A stretch of DNA of 64,000 nt, from the NCBI GenBank assembly GCA_023935145.1, contig CM043698.1, forward strand, positions 72,812,501 through 72,876,500, in the 5' to 3' direction. Both the position numbers and the translations under genes were made by a program. The DNA is from Bretschneidera sinensis. Lineage: Eukaryota > Streptophyta > Magnoliopsida > Brassicales > Akaniaceae. Shown here piece after piece: positions 48,821 through 61,012 of the stretch (the stretch's first letter is position 1; each line of letters begins with the position of its first letter). The notes under the pieces were generated by a model. It made no database searches, was not told where the DNA came from, and saw nothing but the letters and a program-made list of their open reading frames with translations.

Positions 48821-49695
48821 TTAGATTTTAGCTAAGCAACTTTGAACTTCGTTTTAATTTTTTTTAGATGAATTAATGAAAGATTAATTATCCTTTAACT
48901 GAAATGATTGCTTTTCAAATATGACCAAGAAATTTTAGGTACGTTACTGACAAAACTACCCACAGACTTACATACATGGTTTTTCGTCTTTTAAAACCGC
49001 TACAAATACAATTGTATCAATCAACATCTTCTGGAGATCAACTAATATTCAATAAAAATTTGTGAAATAAAACTTACAGTACACATAAATTTTAATTATA
49101 AAGTGGTTCCCATTAAATCTCAAAATTTAAAGAATTCAAATTTATGTGCAAAAATAGTATATTGCATGCTTTACTTCATAAATTTTACTGTAGATGAGTT
49201 GATCTCCAACTTTCGATACTAATACCCCTGCTTTCTCCCAAAAAATAATTAAATATTATCAGGTTTATAACATTAATTAACTAAGGTTTATGGTTGTCAA
49301 AATAATTTTTGAAACAGTTTTGATAAAACACTGCTATATATTGGTCGCCGAGCTCAATTTAGTTCATTAAATTGCACAGTGAAATATCATTGGCATCTGA
49401 AACCATGGGATGAGATTATTTGTAGTAAAATTGGTATAATACACACGTAAATATATATTCTTTTAAATAATGAATTGAGTGAAATCCTTTATAATTCAAA
49501 TATATTATTTTATTTGTGTGCTACACGAGTAAGACAAGATCTAATCTGATCACCATAAACTTGATCTCCAAGAAAAAAAGATTCAAATCCCTCTTATACT
49601 CACGCTTCAAGTGACCCACTTGAAACTTTTAGAATTTTCTAAAAATAACTTTGAATTAAAACTGGTTCAAACTTCCATATACCGTTGTCATCCAA

Positions 49696-49760
<65 letters not shown>

Positions 49761-50055
49761 GATGTTTGGATTAGCTTAAAGCGAACTTTAGGTGAGATTT
49801 TATTTTAAAATTTACCAAAAAGGTAATCAAATTAAATCAAATCTTATTAAATTTCATTAAATAACAATTAAAATATCAATTAATAGGTGGTTTAATTAAG
49901 TTTTTAACAAATTTTAAAAAATAAATTTGAACTTTAAATTGACTTTAAGCTCGCCCGAACATATATTGTTGGTAATTTTATTAGAAAGCTTCATTTTTGC
50001 GTGAAAGATTGAAAGCACATGGCAAGAAAACAAAAGGCTATAAATGAGGATGAAG
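48821..50055. other. Intergenic, no gene seen
   Basis: AT-rich. (AT)n microsatellite of about 29 units at 49700-49757. Confidence 0.65.
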
Positions 50056-50060
50056 CATGC

Positions 50061-50276
50061 TGTTAATGTATTATATGGGCTTAGTCCCACATTGGTTGTG
50101 TATAGCTTTGCTTCTCCTATTAGCTTGTATAAATAAGATAATCCCACATTGGTTGTGTATAGCTTTACTTCTCCTATTAGCTTATATAAATAGGATAGCT
50201 CCCTTTGTAAGTAAATTACACCATTCAATACAATTCTTCTCTTTGTATTGTCTCACTTCCTCTCTTAAATTCAACA
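50061..50276 (+). repeat. 5' LTR of the CATGC Copia, with internal 57-bp duplication
   Basis: TGTTAATGTATT ... TTAAATTCAACA. Two tandem 57-base units (50085-50141, 50142-50198) each carry CCCACATTGGTTGTGTATAG and a TATA-like box (GTATAAATAAG, then ATATAAATAGG). Confidence 0.97.
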
Positions 50277-50296
50277 TGGTATCAGAGCCTTAATGG

Positions 50297-50432
50297 TTCT
50301 CGGTATTTTAAGAGTTGAGTATGCTCTGTGATTGCCACTATTAGTGGATCCTTCACATCAGAAATTCTCGGTATATTAAGAGTTGAGTATGCTCTGTGAT
50401 TGCCACTATTAGTGGATCCTTCACATCAGAAA
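50297..50432 (+). repeat. 68-bp tandem duplication in the leader
   Basis: TTCTCGGTAT(T/A)TTAAGAGTT... is present at 50297-50364 and 50365-50432, almost identical. Confidence 0.95.
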
Positions 50433-50690
50433 AACTTCTAGTATATCCTTTTCATACCTGTCGGGTCATCACTATAGTCGGAGTCTCATTCTCCATCGAC
50501 ATCATCTCCGCTGTCACTTCTGTTTCAGAAACGCTGCTGCCACGTCAGCCTTAAAAGCCACATCAGCGCCACCTCACTGCCACCTCAGTGCCACGTCACC
50601 CGTTGACATCATCTCCGCTGCCGCTCCTGTTTCAGACACGCTGCTGCCACAGTAGCACCACATCAACAACACGTCAGCACCACGTTACTC

Positions 50691-50785
50691 GTTGACCGTC
50701 ACATCATCAGTTGACTGCCACGTCATCAGTTGACAGCTACATCACCGGTTGACTGCCACATCATCAGTTGACCGTCACATCACTG
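50691..50785 (+). repeat. 19-bp minisatellite before the ORF
   Basis: GTTGAC recurs at 50691, 50710, 50729, 50748 and 50767, exactly 19 apart, in units like GTTGACTGCCACATCATCA. Related GCCACGTCA/GCCACCTCA units fill 50520-50690. Confidence 0.9.
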
Positions 50786-50818
50786 GTTTCTTGGAGGTTC
50801 ACCTTCCTCTTTGCTCCT

Positions 50819-53800
50819 ATGGCTGAATCAGACTTACCCCACCAACAGAGCACACACCAGAAGCCCTTATATTGCAAGTATTGTCATTCACAAGGGCATG
50901 AATTGCTCAAATGTCCTTCTCGCCTATATAAAGTCTGCAGAGAACCGGGTCACTATCTTGCAGACTGCCCTAAACTTCCATCTGGAAATCAGTCAAATGG
51001 GAACCAATATCACTCTCGAGGCTCATACAATCGGTCATATTCCAAGCCAAAGAATACTGCTGCCGTAACCACTGATGCTACACCAACTTCATCCAATTCT
51101 CCACCTGATTGGAGTGGTTTCTGCACCGTTCTTACCGAGGCTCTAAATAAAATCGGTAACAATATAGCCATGTCAACTACACCAGGTACATCCCGATGGT
51201 ATTTCGATTCTGCTTGTTGCAATCACATGACTTCTGATGCCTCTATTTTTTCCTCTAAAACCCGTGATGAGCATGCGCATACTATTCACACTGCCAATGG
51301 ATCAAATATGCTGGTCAGCCATACTGGACATGTTGATAGTTCTCATTTGTCTCTCCCTGACACATATTTAGTTCCTAATCTTACGCTTAACCTTATATCT
51401 GTTGGACAACTATGTGATCTTGGACTTGATGTGCATTTTTCTTCTACTGGTTGTCGTGTGCAGGACCCTCAGACAGGAAAACTCCTTGGAACCGGCCGTA
51501 AAGTTGGACGCCTCTTTGAGCTCACTCATCTCCAAGTCCCATCCTCACCATCACCAAATCAATCAGCCGCATCCATCCCAGCACTATCACCTGTGGAATT
51601 GTGGCACTCTCGGTTAGGTCATACTTCATCTAGCCCTCTACGTTCTCTTATTTCTAGTGGTCAGTTAGGTTCACTTCAGCATGAGTCTTTTCATTGTATT
51701 CATTGTCAACTTGCAAAACAATCAGCTTTACCTTTTAATGAAAGTCAGTCCGTTTCCCTTGCACCTTTTGATTTAGTACATTCTGACGTTTGGGGGCCTT
51801 CTCCTCATGCATCAATGGGTGGTGCTCGTTATTTTGTTATATTTGTGGATGACTATTCTCGTTATACTTGGTTGTTTCTTATGAAAAGCAGATCTGAACT
51901 CTTTCAAATATATTCTGATTTTTCTTCTATGGTTCAAACTCAATTCTCTCGGAATATCAAAATTTTTCGTTCAGATAATGCAATGGAATATAAAGACCAT
52001 GCTTTTCTAAACCTACTTCACAAAAATGGCACGCTCCCCCACCGCTCGTGCCCTGGAACCTCCCAACAAAATGGACGAGCTGAACACAAACATCGACATA
52101 TTCTTGACACCGTTCGTGCTCTACTCATTTCGTCATCATGTCCTGAACGTTTCTGGGGTGATGCTGCATTCACCGCAGTATACACAATCAATCGTGTCCC
52201 TTCCACTACAATCCAAAATCAATCTCCATTCGAGCGCCTTTTCGGTAAACCTCCTGATTACTCTAACCTCAGAGTCTTTGGTTGCGCTTGTTTTGTTCTT
52301 CTCAAACCACATGAACACAACAAATTACAACCAAGGGCTCATCTGTGTTGTTTCATTGGATATGGTATTGAACATAAGGGGTATCGATGCTGGGATCCTA
52401 TTTCTAAAACTCTTCGTATCTCTCGTCATGTCATTTTTTGGGAACATCAAATGTTCTCTTCCTTACGGTCATTTGACATATCAACCATCACTAACTCCAG
52501 ATTCTTTACTGATCCATCTATTAAGTTATTTCCTGAGAATCCAGTTTCAGGTACTGTTGAGTCCACCTCCGAATCACCAGCTGATATCACCCCTTCCGTT
52601 CCAGAACCACCAGTTGATCCTATCTCTCCAGACCCAGACCCAGACCCAGTTCCAGCTCCAGAACCATCAGCTGACCTCACCTCTCTGACTCAATCGGTCG
52701 TGCCCGAGGATATTCCTATGTCTGATGAGTCTACACCGACTCCCTCTGAGAGCCATCCTCCAGATCACCCCCGCAGATCTACCAGGGTAACTCACCCCCC
52801 TTCTCATCTTGCTGATTACCATTGTGATTATCATTGTTTTTCCACTATACTTCATCTGCATGAGCCTCAATCCTATAAGGAGGCTAGTACTAATCCTCTT
52901 TGGCAGAAAGCAATGGATGAAGAACTTCAGGCCCTAGCTAAAACTCATACATGGGATATTGTTGATCTACCCGCTGGAAAAACTCCTATTGGGTGCAAAT
53001 GGGTGTTTAAGATCAAGACACTTTCTGATGGCTCTATTGAACGATATAAAGCCCGACTTGTTGCCAAGGGATTTGCTTAGGAATATGGCATTGACTATGA
53101 AGAGACATTTGCTCCAGTGGCGAGGCTCACATCTGTCCGTACACTCATTGCTGTCGCCGCCATTCGAAGATGGACTCTATTTCAAATGGATGTCAAAAAT
53201 GCATTTCTGAATGGGGAACTTCTTGAGGAAGTCTATATGCATACACCTCCCGGCTTGGATGCCACTCGAAACAAAGTTTGTCGCCTTCGTCGTGCCTTAT
53301 ATGGTTTAAAACAAGCTCCACGTGCCTGGTTTGCCAAATTCAGCACTACCATTCATCAGTTTGGGTTCACACCGAGTGCTCATGATTCGGCTCTGTTTAT
53401 CTGCCATACTGCCAACGGTATTATCCTTCTTTTATTGTACGTGGATGATATGGTTATTACTGGAGATGATCCACATGGTATTTCTGAACTCAAAAAGTTT
53501 CTCAGTGGCCAATTCGAGATGAAAGATCTTGGCGTGCTCACTTATTTTCTTGGCCTCGAAGTCTCATCTAATTCTGATGGATTTTTTCTCTCTCAGGCCA
53601 AATATGCCTCGGACCTCCTTTCCAAGGCTGGGATCACTGACTCAACCACTGCCACTACTCCTCTCGAGCCGAATGTCAGACTTACCCCACTCGATGGTTC
53701 ACCTCTTCAGGATGCCACTCTATATCGTCAACTAGTTGGAAGTCTTGTATATCTTACTGTCACTCGCCCTGACATTGCCTATGCCGTTCATCAGGTCAGT

Positions 53801-54391
53801 CGGTTCTTGTCCACTCCTCGGACCACCCATTACTCGACTGTTCTTCGCATTCTTAGGTACGTCAAGGGTACTTTATTTCATGGGCTTCATTTCTCAGCAC
53901 AGTCTGCCCCCGTTTTACAAGCCTATTCTGATGCCGATTGGGCCGGAGACCCCACCGACAGACGTTCAACCACTGGTTACTGTTTCTTTTTTAGCAATTC
54001 TCTCATTTCCTGGCGTAGTAAGAAACAAACTGTGGTTGCTCGCTCCAGTACCGAAGCTGAATATCGTGCCATGGCTGATGCAACTCAAGAACTTCTCTGG
54101 CTTCGATGGCTACTCGCTGACATGGGTATCTCTTCTCCTGCTGCCACTATCCTACACTGTGACAACAGGAGTGCTATTCAGATCGCTCACAATGATGTCT
54201 TCCGCGAGCGTACAAAACACATCGAGAATGATATCCACTTCATCCGTGATCACATTCTCCAGAATACGGTTCGTCTACAATCCGTCAGTTCAGCCGATCA
54301 GACAGCTGACATTTTCACTAAGGCTCATCCACCCGGACGCTTTCACTCTCTGGTTTCCAAACTCAAGTTCACCTCCCACTTACCGCCTTGA
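50819..54391 (+). pseudogene. Copia polyprotein without capsid domain, one in-frame stop
   Basis: Start chosen at ATG 50819 (MAESDLPHQQ); an in-frame ATG also lies at 50768. Zinc knuckle CKYCHSQGHELLKC; a second one (VCREPGHYLADC) lacks its first Cys. Protease site WYFDSACCNHM, with A in place of the usual G. GAG-pre-integrase LWHSRLGHTSSSPL ... CIHCQLAKQ. Integrase: LVHSDVWGP, IFVDDYSRYTWLF, FRSDNAMEY and SQQNGRAEHKHRH (E-H-K, usual V-E-R-K). RT: FQMDVKNAFLNGELLEEVYM, LYVDDMVITGDD. RNase H: AYSDADWAGDPTDRRSTTGY, SSTEAEYRAMADATQELLWL, HCDNRSAIQIAHN. The frame runs through to TGA 54389-54391 except for TAG 53078-53080. The gag N-terminal capsid domain normally found before the knuckle is absent. 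Confidence 0.93.
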
Positions 54392-54404
54392 GTTTGAGGG
54401 GGGA

Positions 54405-54620
54405 TGTTAATGTATTATATGGGCTTAGTCCCACATTGGTTGTGTATAGCTTTGCTTCTCCTATTAGCTTGTATAAATAAGATAATCCCACATTGGTTGT
54501 GTATAGCTTTACTTCTCCTATTAGCTTATATAAATAGGATAGCTCCCTTTGTAAGTAAATTACACCATTCAATACAATTCTTCTCTTTGTATTGTCTCAC
54601 TTCCTCTCTTAAATTCAACA
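54405..54620 (+). repeat. 3' LTR of the CATGC Copia
   Basis: Same as 50061-50276, including the 57-base duplication. Confidence 0.97.
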
Positions 54621-54838
54621 CATGCATTGAATTCATATACAGGAAGGCAAAGGCATAAGCTTGTAAAGGATGTTTGGCTTTTAGCTAGTACTGGCCACTC
54701 CTCCCCCAGGGAGACGGCCGTTATACTCTTAATTACTTACACTACTTTATAACTACATGTCCTTTAATTTCCATGTGCATCTGTATTACTTTCTTTGGCT
54801 TTCCTACCATGGCTTCTGCCACGTTTATCAAACACAGC

Positions 54839-54847
54839 TATATATAG
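54839..54847 (+). promoter_or_regulatory. TATA box of the small gene
   Basis: TATATATAG, 97 bases before the ATG at 54944. Confidence 0.5.
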
Positions 54848-54943
54848 AATCTCTATATCTATGACCCCCTTCAATTTCTCATAAACAAGCCTAGCTATTA
54901 CTTGCAAAAAAGAATAAAGTCACTCTTTCTCTATTGAGAATTC

Positions 54944-55191
54944 ATGGGAAATCCTTCATCATCTGCTAAACTTGAGAGGAAATCCTCTATTGAAAATGAT
55001 CCCAAAACACCGTTTGTGGATATATATACTTTTTTCCTTTTATCTTTCTAGTTGATTTCAAGTAAATATCTTGATTAATGTCATGATCTGTTATTTTATA
55101 TACTAATAGAGATAAAAATTAGTTACAGGAGGCAGCTCTAGAAGTTATCAAGAATAACAACGCAGAGGAAGCACTGAAGATTTTTCTAAAG
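54944..55191 (+). CDS. Small unrecognised gene, first two exons
   Basis: Exon 1 54944-55015 encodes MGNPSSSAKLERKSSIENDP plus KTPF, followed by GTGGAT. Exon 2 55129-55191 follows ...AGTTACAG and encodes EAALEVIKNNNAEEALKIFL plus K, followed by GTATAT. Both exons are whole codons. It resembles short plant proteins with a basic Ser-rich start and an EAAL-V...EEAL-IF helix, but I cannot name the family. A candidate last exon 61585-61695 (after TTTTTATAG, 36 codons then TGA) lies beyond the next Copia, which would then sit in intron 2. That joining is speculative. Confidence 0.5.
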
Positions 55192-56094
55192 GTATATAAT
55201 TATGTATTTTTTATTTATGTTTTTTGCTATAAGCTTGACAAATATAATTAATTAGTTACGTACATTTAGCCTAATAAAGAGCTGCTCTTTCAAAGAGTAG
55301 CACAAGTTGTAGTAATATAGTCGTTTATCTTGCACCTCCTCAAGTAAAATTTGAATGATATTGGTCACGAGCAAAGATAAAAGAACCCTTAAATAACCAT
55401 TTATTTGTAAACAATCGTCAGTGGAGTAGTAACTGAGTGACATCATCAGTAAGATCATGATTAATAACTGATTATTTTGATATTTAAAAATCATTGTTGA
55501 ATTGGCACTGTAAAAAATGAAATTGTTGGTTTTAATTAGTTGTTAGAGTGAAAGGTTATTTTGGGGTTCTGCTAACACTATTTTATTGGTCATCGATCAT
55601 AACATAGTTTTGGAATATCATTTATAATCAAAGATATATATATATATTCTCCAAAATGTTTCTCTTTTTTCCGGTTGTTATAGCTTGCTAGCTAGACAGT
55701 TGTCTGTTACATGGAAAATCTATATATCTATGCACCTATCCTTTATTGATCATGGTTCCACGTAACTTTTACGATCAATCAATTAAGTTTTGAAATTGTT
55801 CGGTTCCTGAGGTTGCGAGATGATCAATGAGGAAGCAAATAAAAAAATCATTCGAAACTGCTCGAAAATGAGAGATTTTTGTTTAGACTCTATTAATGAG
55901 ATTTTCTTAGACCATAGATAGTTATTACCATTAAATGGAGAGAGAAAAAGAGAATTATTTTTTATCTCTCTTTTTATCTGACGGTGGAGAGTACAGTCCA
56001 GCAAAATTCTATAGTTCAAGTAGATAAGAATTTTTCCCGAATACAATCATATAATCTTCCTTCATCAAATTGTATTGATTTATTTCAAAATTAC
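55192..56094. other. No coding feature seen (possible intron)
   Basis: AT-rich. Ends at the target site of the next Copia. Confidence 0.5.
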
Positions 56095-56296
56095 TATTAG
56101 GGTGTAAATATTGTAAATAATGATTAGTTGTTAATCTGCAGATTAGTTAGTTAGTTAGCTACGCTTTCTATTATAACTAATTCATTGTAATAGTGGCTAT
56201 TTATATAGCTGGCTTATGTATTGTTATGATTCGAGGAATTAGATCATTTCTTCTGCTCTTTCTTCTTCTTAGCTCTTCTTCTCCTCGAGTTTAATA
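56095..56296 (+). repeat. 5' LTR of the ATTAC Copia
   Basis: TATA-like CTATTTATATAG near 56200. TAGTTAGTTAGTTAG short repeat at about 56143-56158. Confidence 0.93.
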
Positions 56297-56332
56297 TGGT
56301 ATCAGAGCTAATTTGATCCGCTGCAAATTTGC

Positions 56333-57271
56333 TTGTTTTCTTCTTCCTTCTTTGATTGTTCTTGTCTTCTTCGATATGGCGACTCTAGTGATTCCAATTC
56401 TGGAGAACCTTCGAATCCCTACTATCTTCATCATTTTGATAGCCCTGGGCAAGTCGTCTCGCAGCAGCTCATCGGTGAGAATTACACCAACTGGAGTCGC
56501 GTGATATTAATTGCACTATCTGTGAAGAACAAATTGGGATTTGTCAATGGTTCTATTCCTGAGCCTCAAGGTACTGATAATAATTTGCTCAATTCCTGGA
56601 TTCGCAATAATAATATTGTTATATCTTGGATCTTAAATTCGGTTTCAAAGGAAATTTTTGCCAGTATTATTTTTGTTGCTTCTGCCCGAGAGATTTGGAT
56701 AGATTTTAGGGATCGTTTTCAACAGAGGAACAGACCTAGAATTTTTCAGCTTAAACATGAATTGATGAATTTGCGTCAAGAACAGAGTTCTGTTAGCATT
56801 TACTTCACAAAGCTGAAAACTATATTGGAAGAACTGAGTAATTACCGGCCTAATTGTTCTTGTGGAAAGTGCTCTTGTGGTGGAGTTAAAAATCTTAACG
56901 ATCATCATCAAATGGAGTACATAATGTCCTTCTTAATGGGACTTGATGATTCTTTCTCTCAAGTTCGTGGTCAGTTGCTTCTCATGGATCCGATGCCTCC
57001 TATTAATCGTGTTTTCTCTCTGATTGTTCAAGAGGAACAACAAAGGAGGACTAGTCCTTCCTCTGATTTGAGCAATTCTACTGGCACAATGGCCTTTGCT
57101 GTTAAAACAGATGTTGCTAAGTTTGGTGGATCTGGTTCTCAAAATTCTCATAATTCCAATTCCAGTGCTTCTAAGAATCAGAAAAGAGGCAGGCCTTATT
57201 GCACGCATTGCAGGATTCTTGGACATACTATGGATTGTTGCTACAAGATCCATATATCCTCCTGGATATAA
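56333..57271 (+). pseudogene. gag of the ATTAC Copia
   Basis: 312 open codons. HHFDSPGQVVSQQLIGENYT precedes the family NWSR motif. Capsid AREIWIDFRDRFQQRNRPRI, LKHELMNLRQEQSSVSIYFT. Knuckle CTHCRILGHTMDCC (C-x2-C-x4-H-x4-C). The ATG in good context (56377) is in another frame, so one early frameshift is present, and another follows the knuckle at about 57265. Confidence 0.85.
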
Positions 57272-57539
57272 ATTCAGATCCAACAACAATTCTAATGCTG
57301 CTGCTCATCAAGTTTCTACTTCTGATGATAGATCAGATCAGTCTAATTCTTTTGGAGGTTTTGTTCATAATCTGAACTCCAATCAATATCAGCAGCTAAT
57401 GTCCATGCTTTCTACATATTGGAGTAGCTCAGCAAAGGTCACCAATGCTCCTGATCCTTCTCAAACCAACTATCTCGCAGGTATTTGCTTCTCTGTGTCT
57501 TTGAGTCTTCTATTTTCATCCAATAAGTTTTGGATTGTA

Positions 57540-60500
57540 GACTCATGAGCTACTTGACATATTTGTTCACAAGCCAGTGTCTTTATTTCCTTGCATTCTA
57601 TTCATCACACATCAGTTACTTTGCCAAATCATTCTCAGATTTTGGTCCATTTTGCTGGTGATGTAAACTGCATTCTGACATTGTGCTTAAGGATGTATTG
57701 TTTGTTCCTCAATTCAAATTCAACTTGATCTCAGTCAGTGCTTTAGTAACTGGATCTGGCCTTACAGTGAGTTTCCTTCCTGACTGCTTTGTTATCCAGG
57801 ATCTATCAACCGAGAGGATGATTGGCAGGGGTGACAAATTCCAAGATCTCTATGTTCTTAATGTTCAGTGTTTGAATTCCATTTCCAATGCCTTTGTCAA
57901 TAATGTTTCTGCTCATATTTGGCATAATAGGCTAGGACATATTTCTTTTAAGAGACTTGATTCTTTGAAAGATCAGTTGAAATGTGATGTAACTAGATTG
58001 CATAAGTCGGATCCTTGTTATATTTGTTCTCTTGCTAAGCAAAGAAGGCCGCCCTTTGAATCCAATAATCATTTGTCCAAATTTCCTTTTGATCTTGTGC
58101 ACTATGATATTTGGGGACCACATCAAACTGTTTCTTATACTGGTCATCGGTTTTTCTTGACTCTTGTTGATGATTGCACTTGTTTTACTTGGGTTTATTT
58201 GTTGAGGAATAAATCTGATGCTGTCTCTGTGATCCTGAAGTTTTTCAACATGGTTTCAACTCAGTTTAGTGCCAAAATCAAAGTATTTCGATCTGATAAT
58301 GCACATGAGTTATCTTTTGCTGAGTTTTTTCAAGATAAGGGAGTTTTGCATCAGTTTTCATGTGTTGAAAGGCCTCAGCAAAACTCGGTTGTGGAGCGAA
58401 AACATCAACACCTCTTGAATGTGGCTCCGTCAATATTTTTTCAATCCAGGATTCCCGTTTCTTTTTGGACAGATTGTGTTCTTATTGTGGCTTTCTTAAT
58501 TAACAGAACTCCTTCTCCACTATTGAGGAACAATACACCTTTTCATTTGCTATACAAAATAGCTCCTGATTACACTATTTTTCGAGTTTTTGGCTATTTA
58601 GCATTTGTTTCCACCTTAGTTGCTCATCGAACCAAGTTCCAACCTCGTGCTTGAGTTTGTGCTTTCCTTGGTTACCTGCCTGGTGTGAAAGGTTATAAGT
58701 TCTATGATGTGGAGACCAAACAAGTTTTTCTTTCATGAGATGCAGTGTTTCATGAAGAAGTGTTTCCTTTTTATGTTATTACTAGTTCAGATAAAGTTAC
58801 TGATTCGTTTCCAGATTTGGTTATGCATATTCTTCATTACAAGCTCATTTTATTCCAAATCTTGCTTCTTCACATGTTCATGATCCACCTGTTACTTCTG
58901 GTGTTCCAGCTGATCTTCCCATTGATCGTCCTGATTCTAATTCTCTAATTGTTTCTTCATCGGGTCCATCTCCCTCTGGTGTTGCTTCTACTTCAGCAGC
59001 TAATATTCCAGTAGCTGATATTCCAGCAATTGCTCATTCTCTATCTGGTGGTGTTGTTCTTCAAAAATCTACCATAATGATTCATCAACCAAATTACTTG
59101 AAGAATTATCACTGTAATTTACTTGCTGGCTCTTCTACTCATGCTTCCACTTCTGTATCTTATCCAATCTCTAACTACATCTCTTATCATGCCCTTTCTG
59201 ATTCACACAAGCAGTTTATGCTCAGTGTATCCTCTCAGGTTGAGCCTCAATACTATCACCAAACGGTGACGTTTCCTGAATGGAGATTGGCTATGCATGA
59301 AGAGTTGAAAGCTATGGAAGCAAATAACACCTGGACTGTCACTCCTCTTCCTCATAACAAGCATACCATTGGATGCAAAAGAATTTATAAGATCAAGCTT
59401 AAATCGGATGGATCTATTGAGCGACATAAGGCTCGTTTGGTAGCTAAAGACTATACACAACAAGAAGGTTTGGACTTTGTTGAAATCTTTTCTCCAGTGG
59501 CAAAATTAGTGACTGTGAAGGTTCTTCTTGAACTTGCTGCCTCACATAATTGGCATCTAGCTCAACTCGATGTCAACAACACCTTTTTAAATGGTGATCT
59601 TTTTGAGGAAGTCTATATGGATCTCCCTCTCAGCTATCTTAGACAGGGGGAGTCCTCTCCATCTCAAAGCAAACTAGTGTGCAAGCTTCACAAGTCAATT
59701 TATGGTCTCAAGCAAGCTTCGAGACAATGGTATTCAAAATTTTCTCAAGCTTTGCTCAAGTTTGGCTTTCTTTAGTCAAAATCTGATTACTCTCTCTTCA
59801 CAAAAAGTCATGGATCCTCTTTTGTTGCTCTTCTAGTTTATGTGGATGATATCATCCTTACTAGTCCTTCATCTCAAGCCATTGATGAGCTCAAACAGTT
59901 TCTGCATACACAGTTTAAGCTCAAGGATCTTGGTTGTCTCAAGTACTTCCTTGGTCTTGAGATTGCTAAGTCCAAGCAAGGTATTGTGCTTTTTCAACGC
60001 TATTACACCTTAGAATTGCCTTAGGATACAGGTTACTTGGCTTGTAAGCCAACTGCTGGATCCAAAACTTCGTTTAACTGCCACTGAAGGTAAAGACGGC
60101 TTGTTGGGAAACTTCTTTATCTCACTTTATCTCGCCCAGATATTACTTTTGCAGTTCACAAGCTCACTCAATTCTTGGCTTAACCTCGACTTCCTTATCT
60201 CAAGGCAGTGCATCACCTGCTTCGTTATCTCAAGAAAAGTCTTGGTCAAAGGTTGTTGTTTTCTTCTAATTCTTCCTTACAGCTAATAGCTTACTCTGAT
60301 CCTTGTGTTCCAGTTCATTTGAAAGCATTCTCTGATGCTGATTGGGGATCATGCCCTGATTCTCGACGCTCCATTTTAGGTTTTTGCATCTTTATTGGAG
60401 ACTCTTTAGTCTCTTGGAAGGCCAAAAAGCAGACCACCGTCTCTCGATCCTCAGCTGAAGCTGAGTAAAGAGCCCTTTCCTCTACTGCCGGTGAGCTTAT

Positions 60501-60798
60501 CTAGTTGCAGCAACTTCTTAAAGATTTTCAAGTCAAGGTTGATTCTCCTGCTTTGCTATATTGTGACAATCAAGCTGCGATACATATTGCCTCTATTCAA
60601 ACCTTTCATGAACGAACTAAGCATATCAAGATAGATTGCCATTTTGTTGGTGAAAGAGTTGCTTCGAGAGTTCTCAAATTGCTGCCCATTAGATCTTAAT
60701 ACCAATTGGCTGACATGTTTACTAAACCCCTCCCATCTACTCAACTTTTTTCTTTGTTGTCCAAGATGGCTGTAAAGGACATTTACAAGCCACCTTGA
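57540..60798 (+). pseudogene. pol of the ATTAC Copia, many breaks
   Basis: Linker and integrase 57683-58654: FNLISVSALVTGSGLTVSFL, IWHNRLGHISFKRL ... CYICSLAKQ, LVHYDIWGP, TLVDDCTCFTWVYLLRNKSD, FRSDNAHEL and QQNSVVERKHQH. RT 59077-59775 plus 59842-60024: [40 protein letters not shown] and LVYVDDIILTSPSS. RNase H 60208-60700: [24 protein letters not shown] followed by TAA, CDNQAAIHIASIQTFHERTK. Stops at about 58652, 59774, 60022 and 60466 with frame changes between. Confidence 0.88.
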
Positions 60799-60805
60799 GG
60801 GGGAG

Positions 60806-61007
60806 TGTTAGGGTGTAAATATTGTAAATAATGATTAGTTGTTAATTTACAGATTAGTTAGTTAGTTAGCTACGCTTTCTGTTATAACTAATTTATTGTA
60901 ATAGTGGCTATTTATATAGCTGGCTTCTGTATTGTTACGATTCGAGGAAGTAGATCATTTCTTCTGCTCTCTCTTCTTCTGAGCTCTTCTTCTCATCTAG
61001 CTTAATA
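60806..61007 (+). repeat. 3' LTR of the ATTAC Copia
   Basis: Pair of 56095-56296, keeps the TG start. Confidence 0.93.
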
Positions 61008-61012
61008 ATTAC

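Larger units (their letters stand above)
50061..54620 (+). mobile_element. Young Copia retrotransposon, identical LTRs, TSD CATGC
   Basis: LTRs 50061-50276 and 54405-54620 (216 bases each) look identical base for base. Target duplication CATGC at 50056-50060 and 54621-54625. The primer site TGGTATCAGAGC is at 50277-50288, directly after the LTR. The polypurine tract TTGAGGGGGGA (54394-54404) is directly before the 3' LTR. The single ORF lacks a capsid domain and holds one stop. Identical LTRs point to a very recent insertion. Confidence 0.97.
56095..61007 (+). mobile_element. Copia retrotransposon, TSD ATTAC, degraded coding
   Basis: LTRs 56095-56296 and 60806-61007 (202 bases each), with target duplication ATTAC at 56090-56094 and 61008-61012. 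The left LTR starts TATTAGGG where the right has TGTTAGGG, and both end TTAATA where CA is expected. About 12 differences in 202 bases by eye, so older than the CATGC copy. Primer site TGGTATCAGAGC at 56297-56308; polypurine tract CTTGAGGGGGAG before 60806. Confidence 0.95.

Noticed and set aside
52026..52688. 220-codon frame overlapping the CATGC Copia ORF
   Set aside because: Shadow frame of the integrase-RT region; no domain of its own.
50056..54625. Treating this Copia as two host genes split at 53080
   Set aside because: Both halves share a frame and lie between identical LTRs with a target duplication.
56313..56504. Frame from the good-context ATG of the ATTAC Copia as a separate gene
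   Set aside because: It is the gag start displaced by a frameshift.
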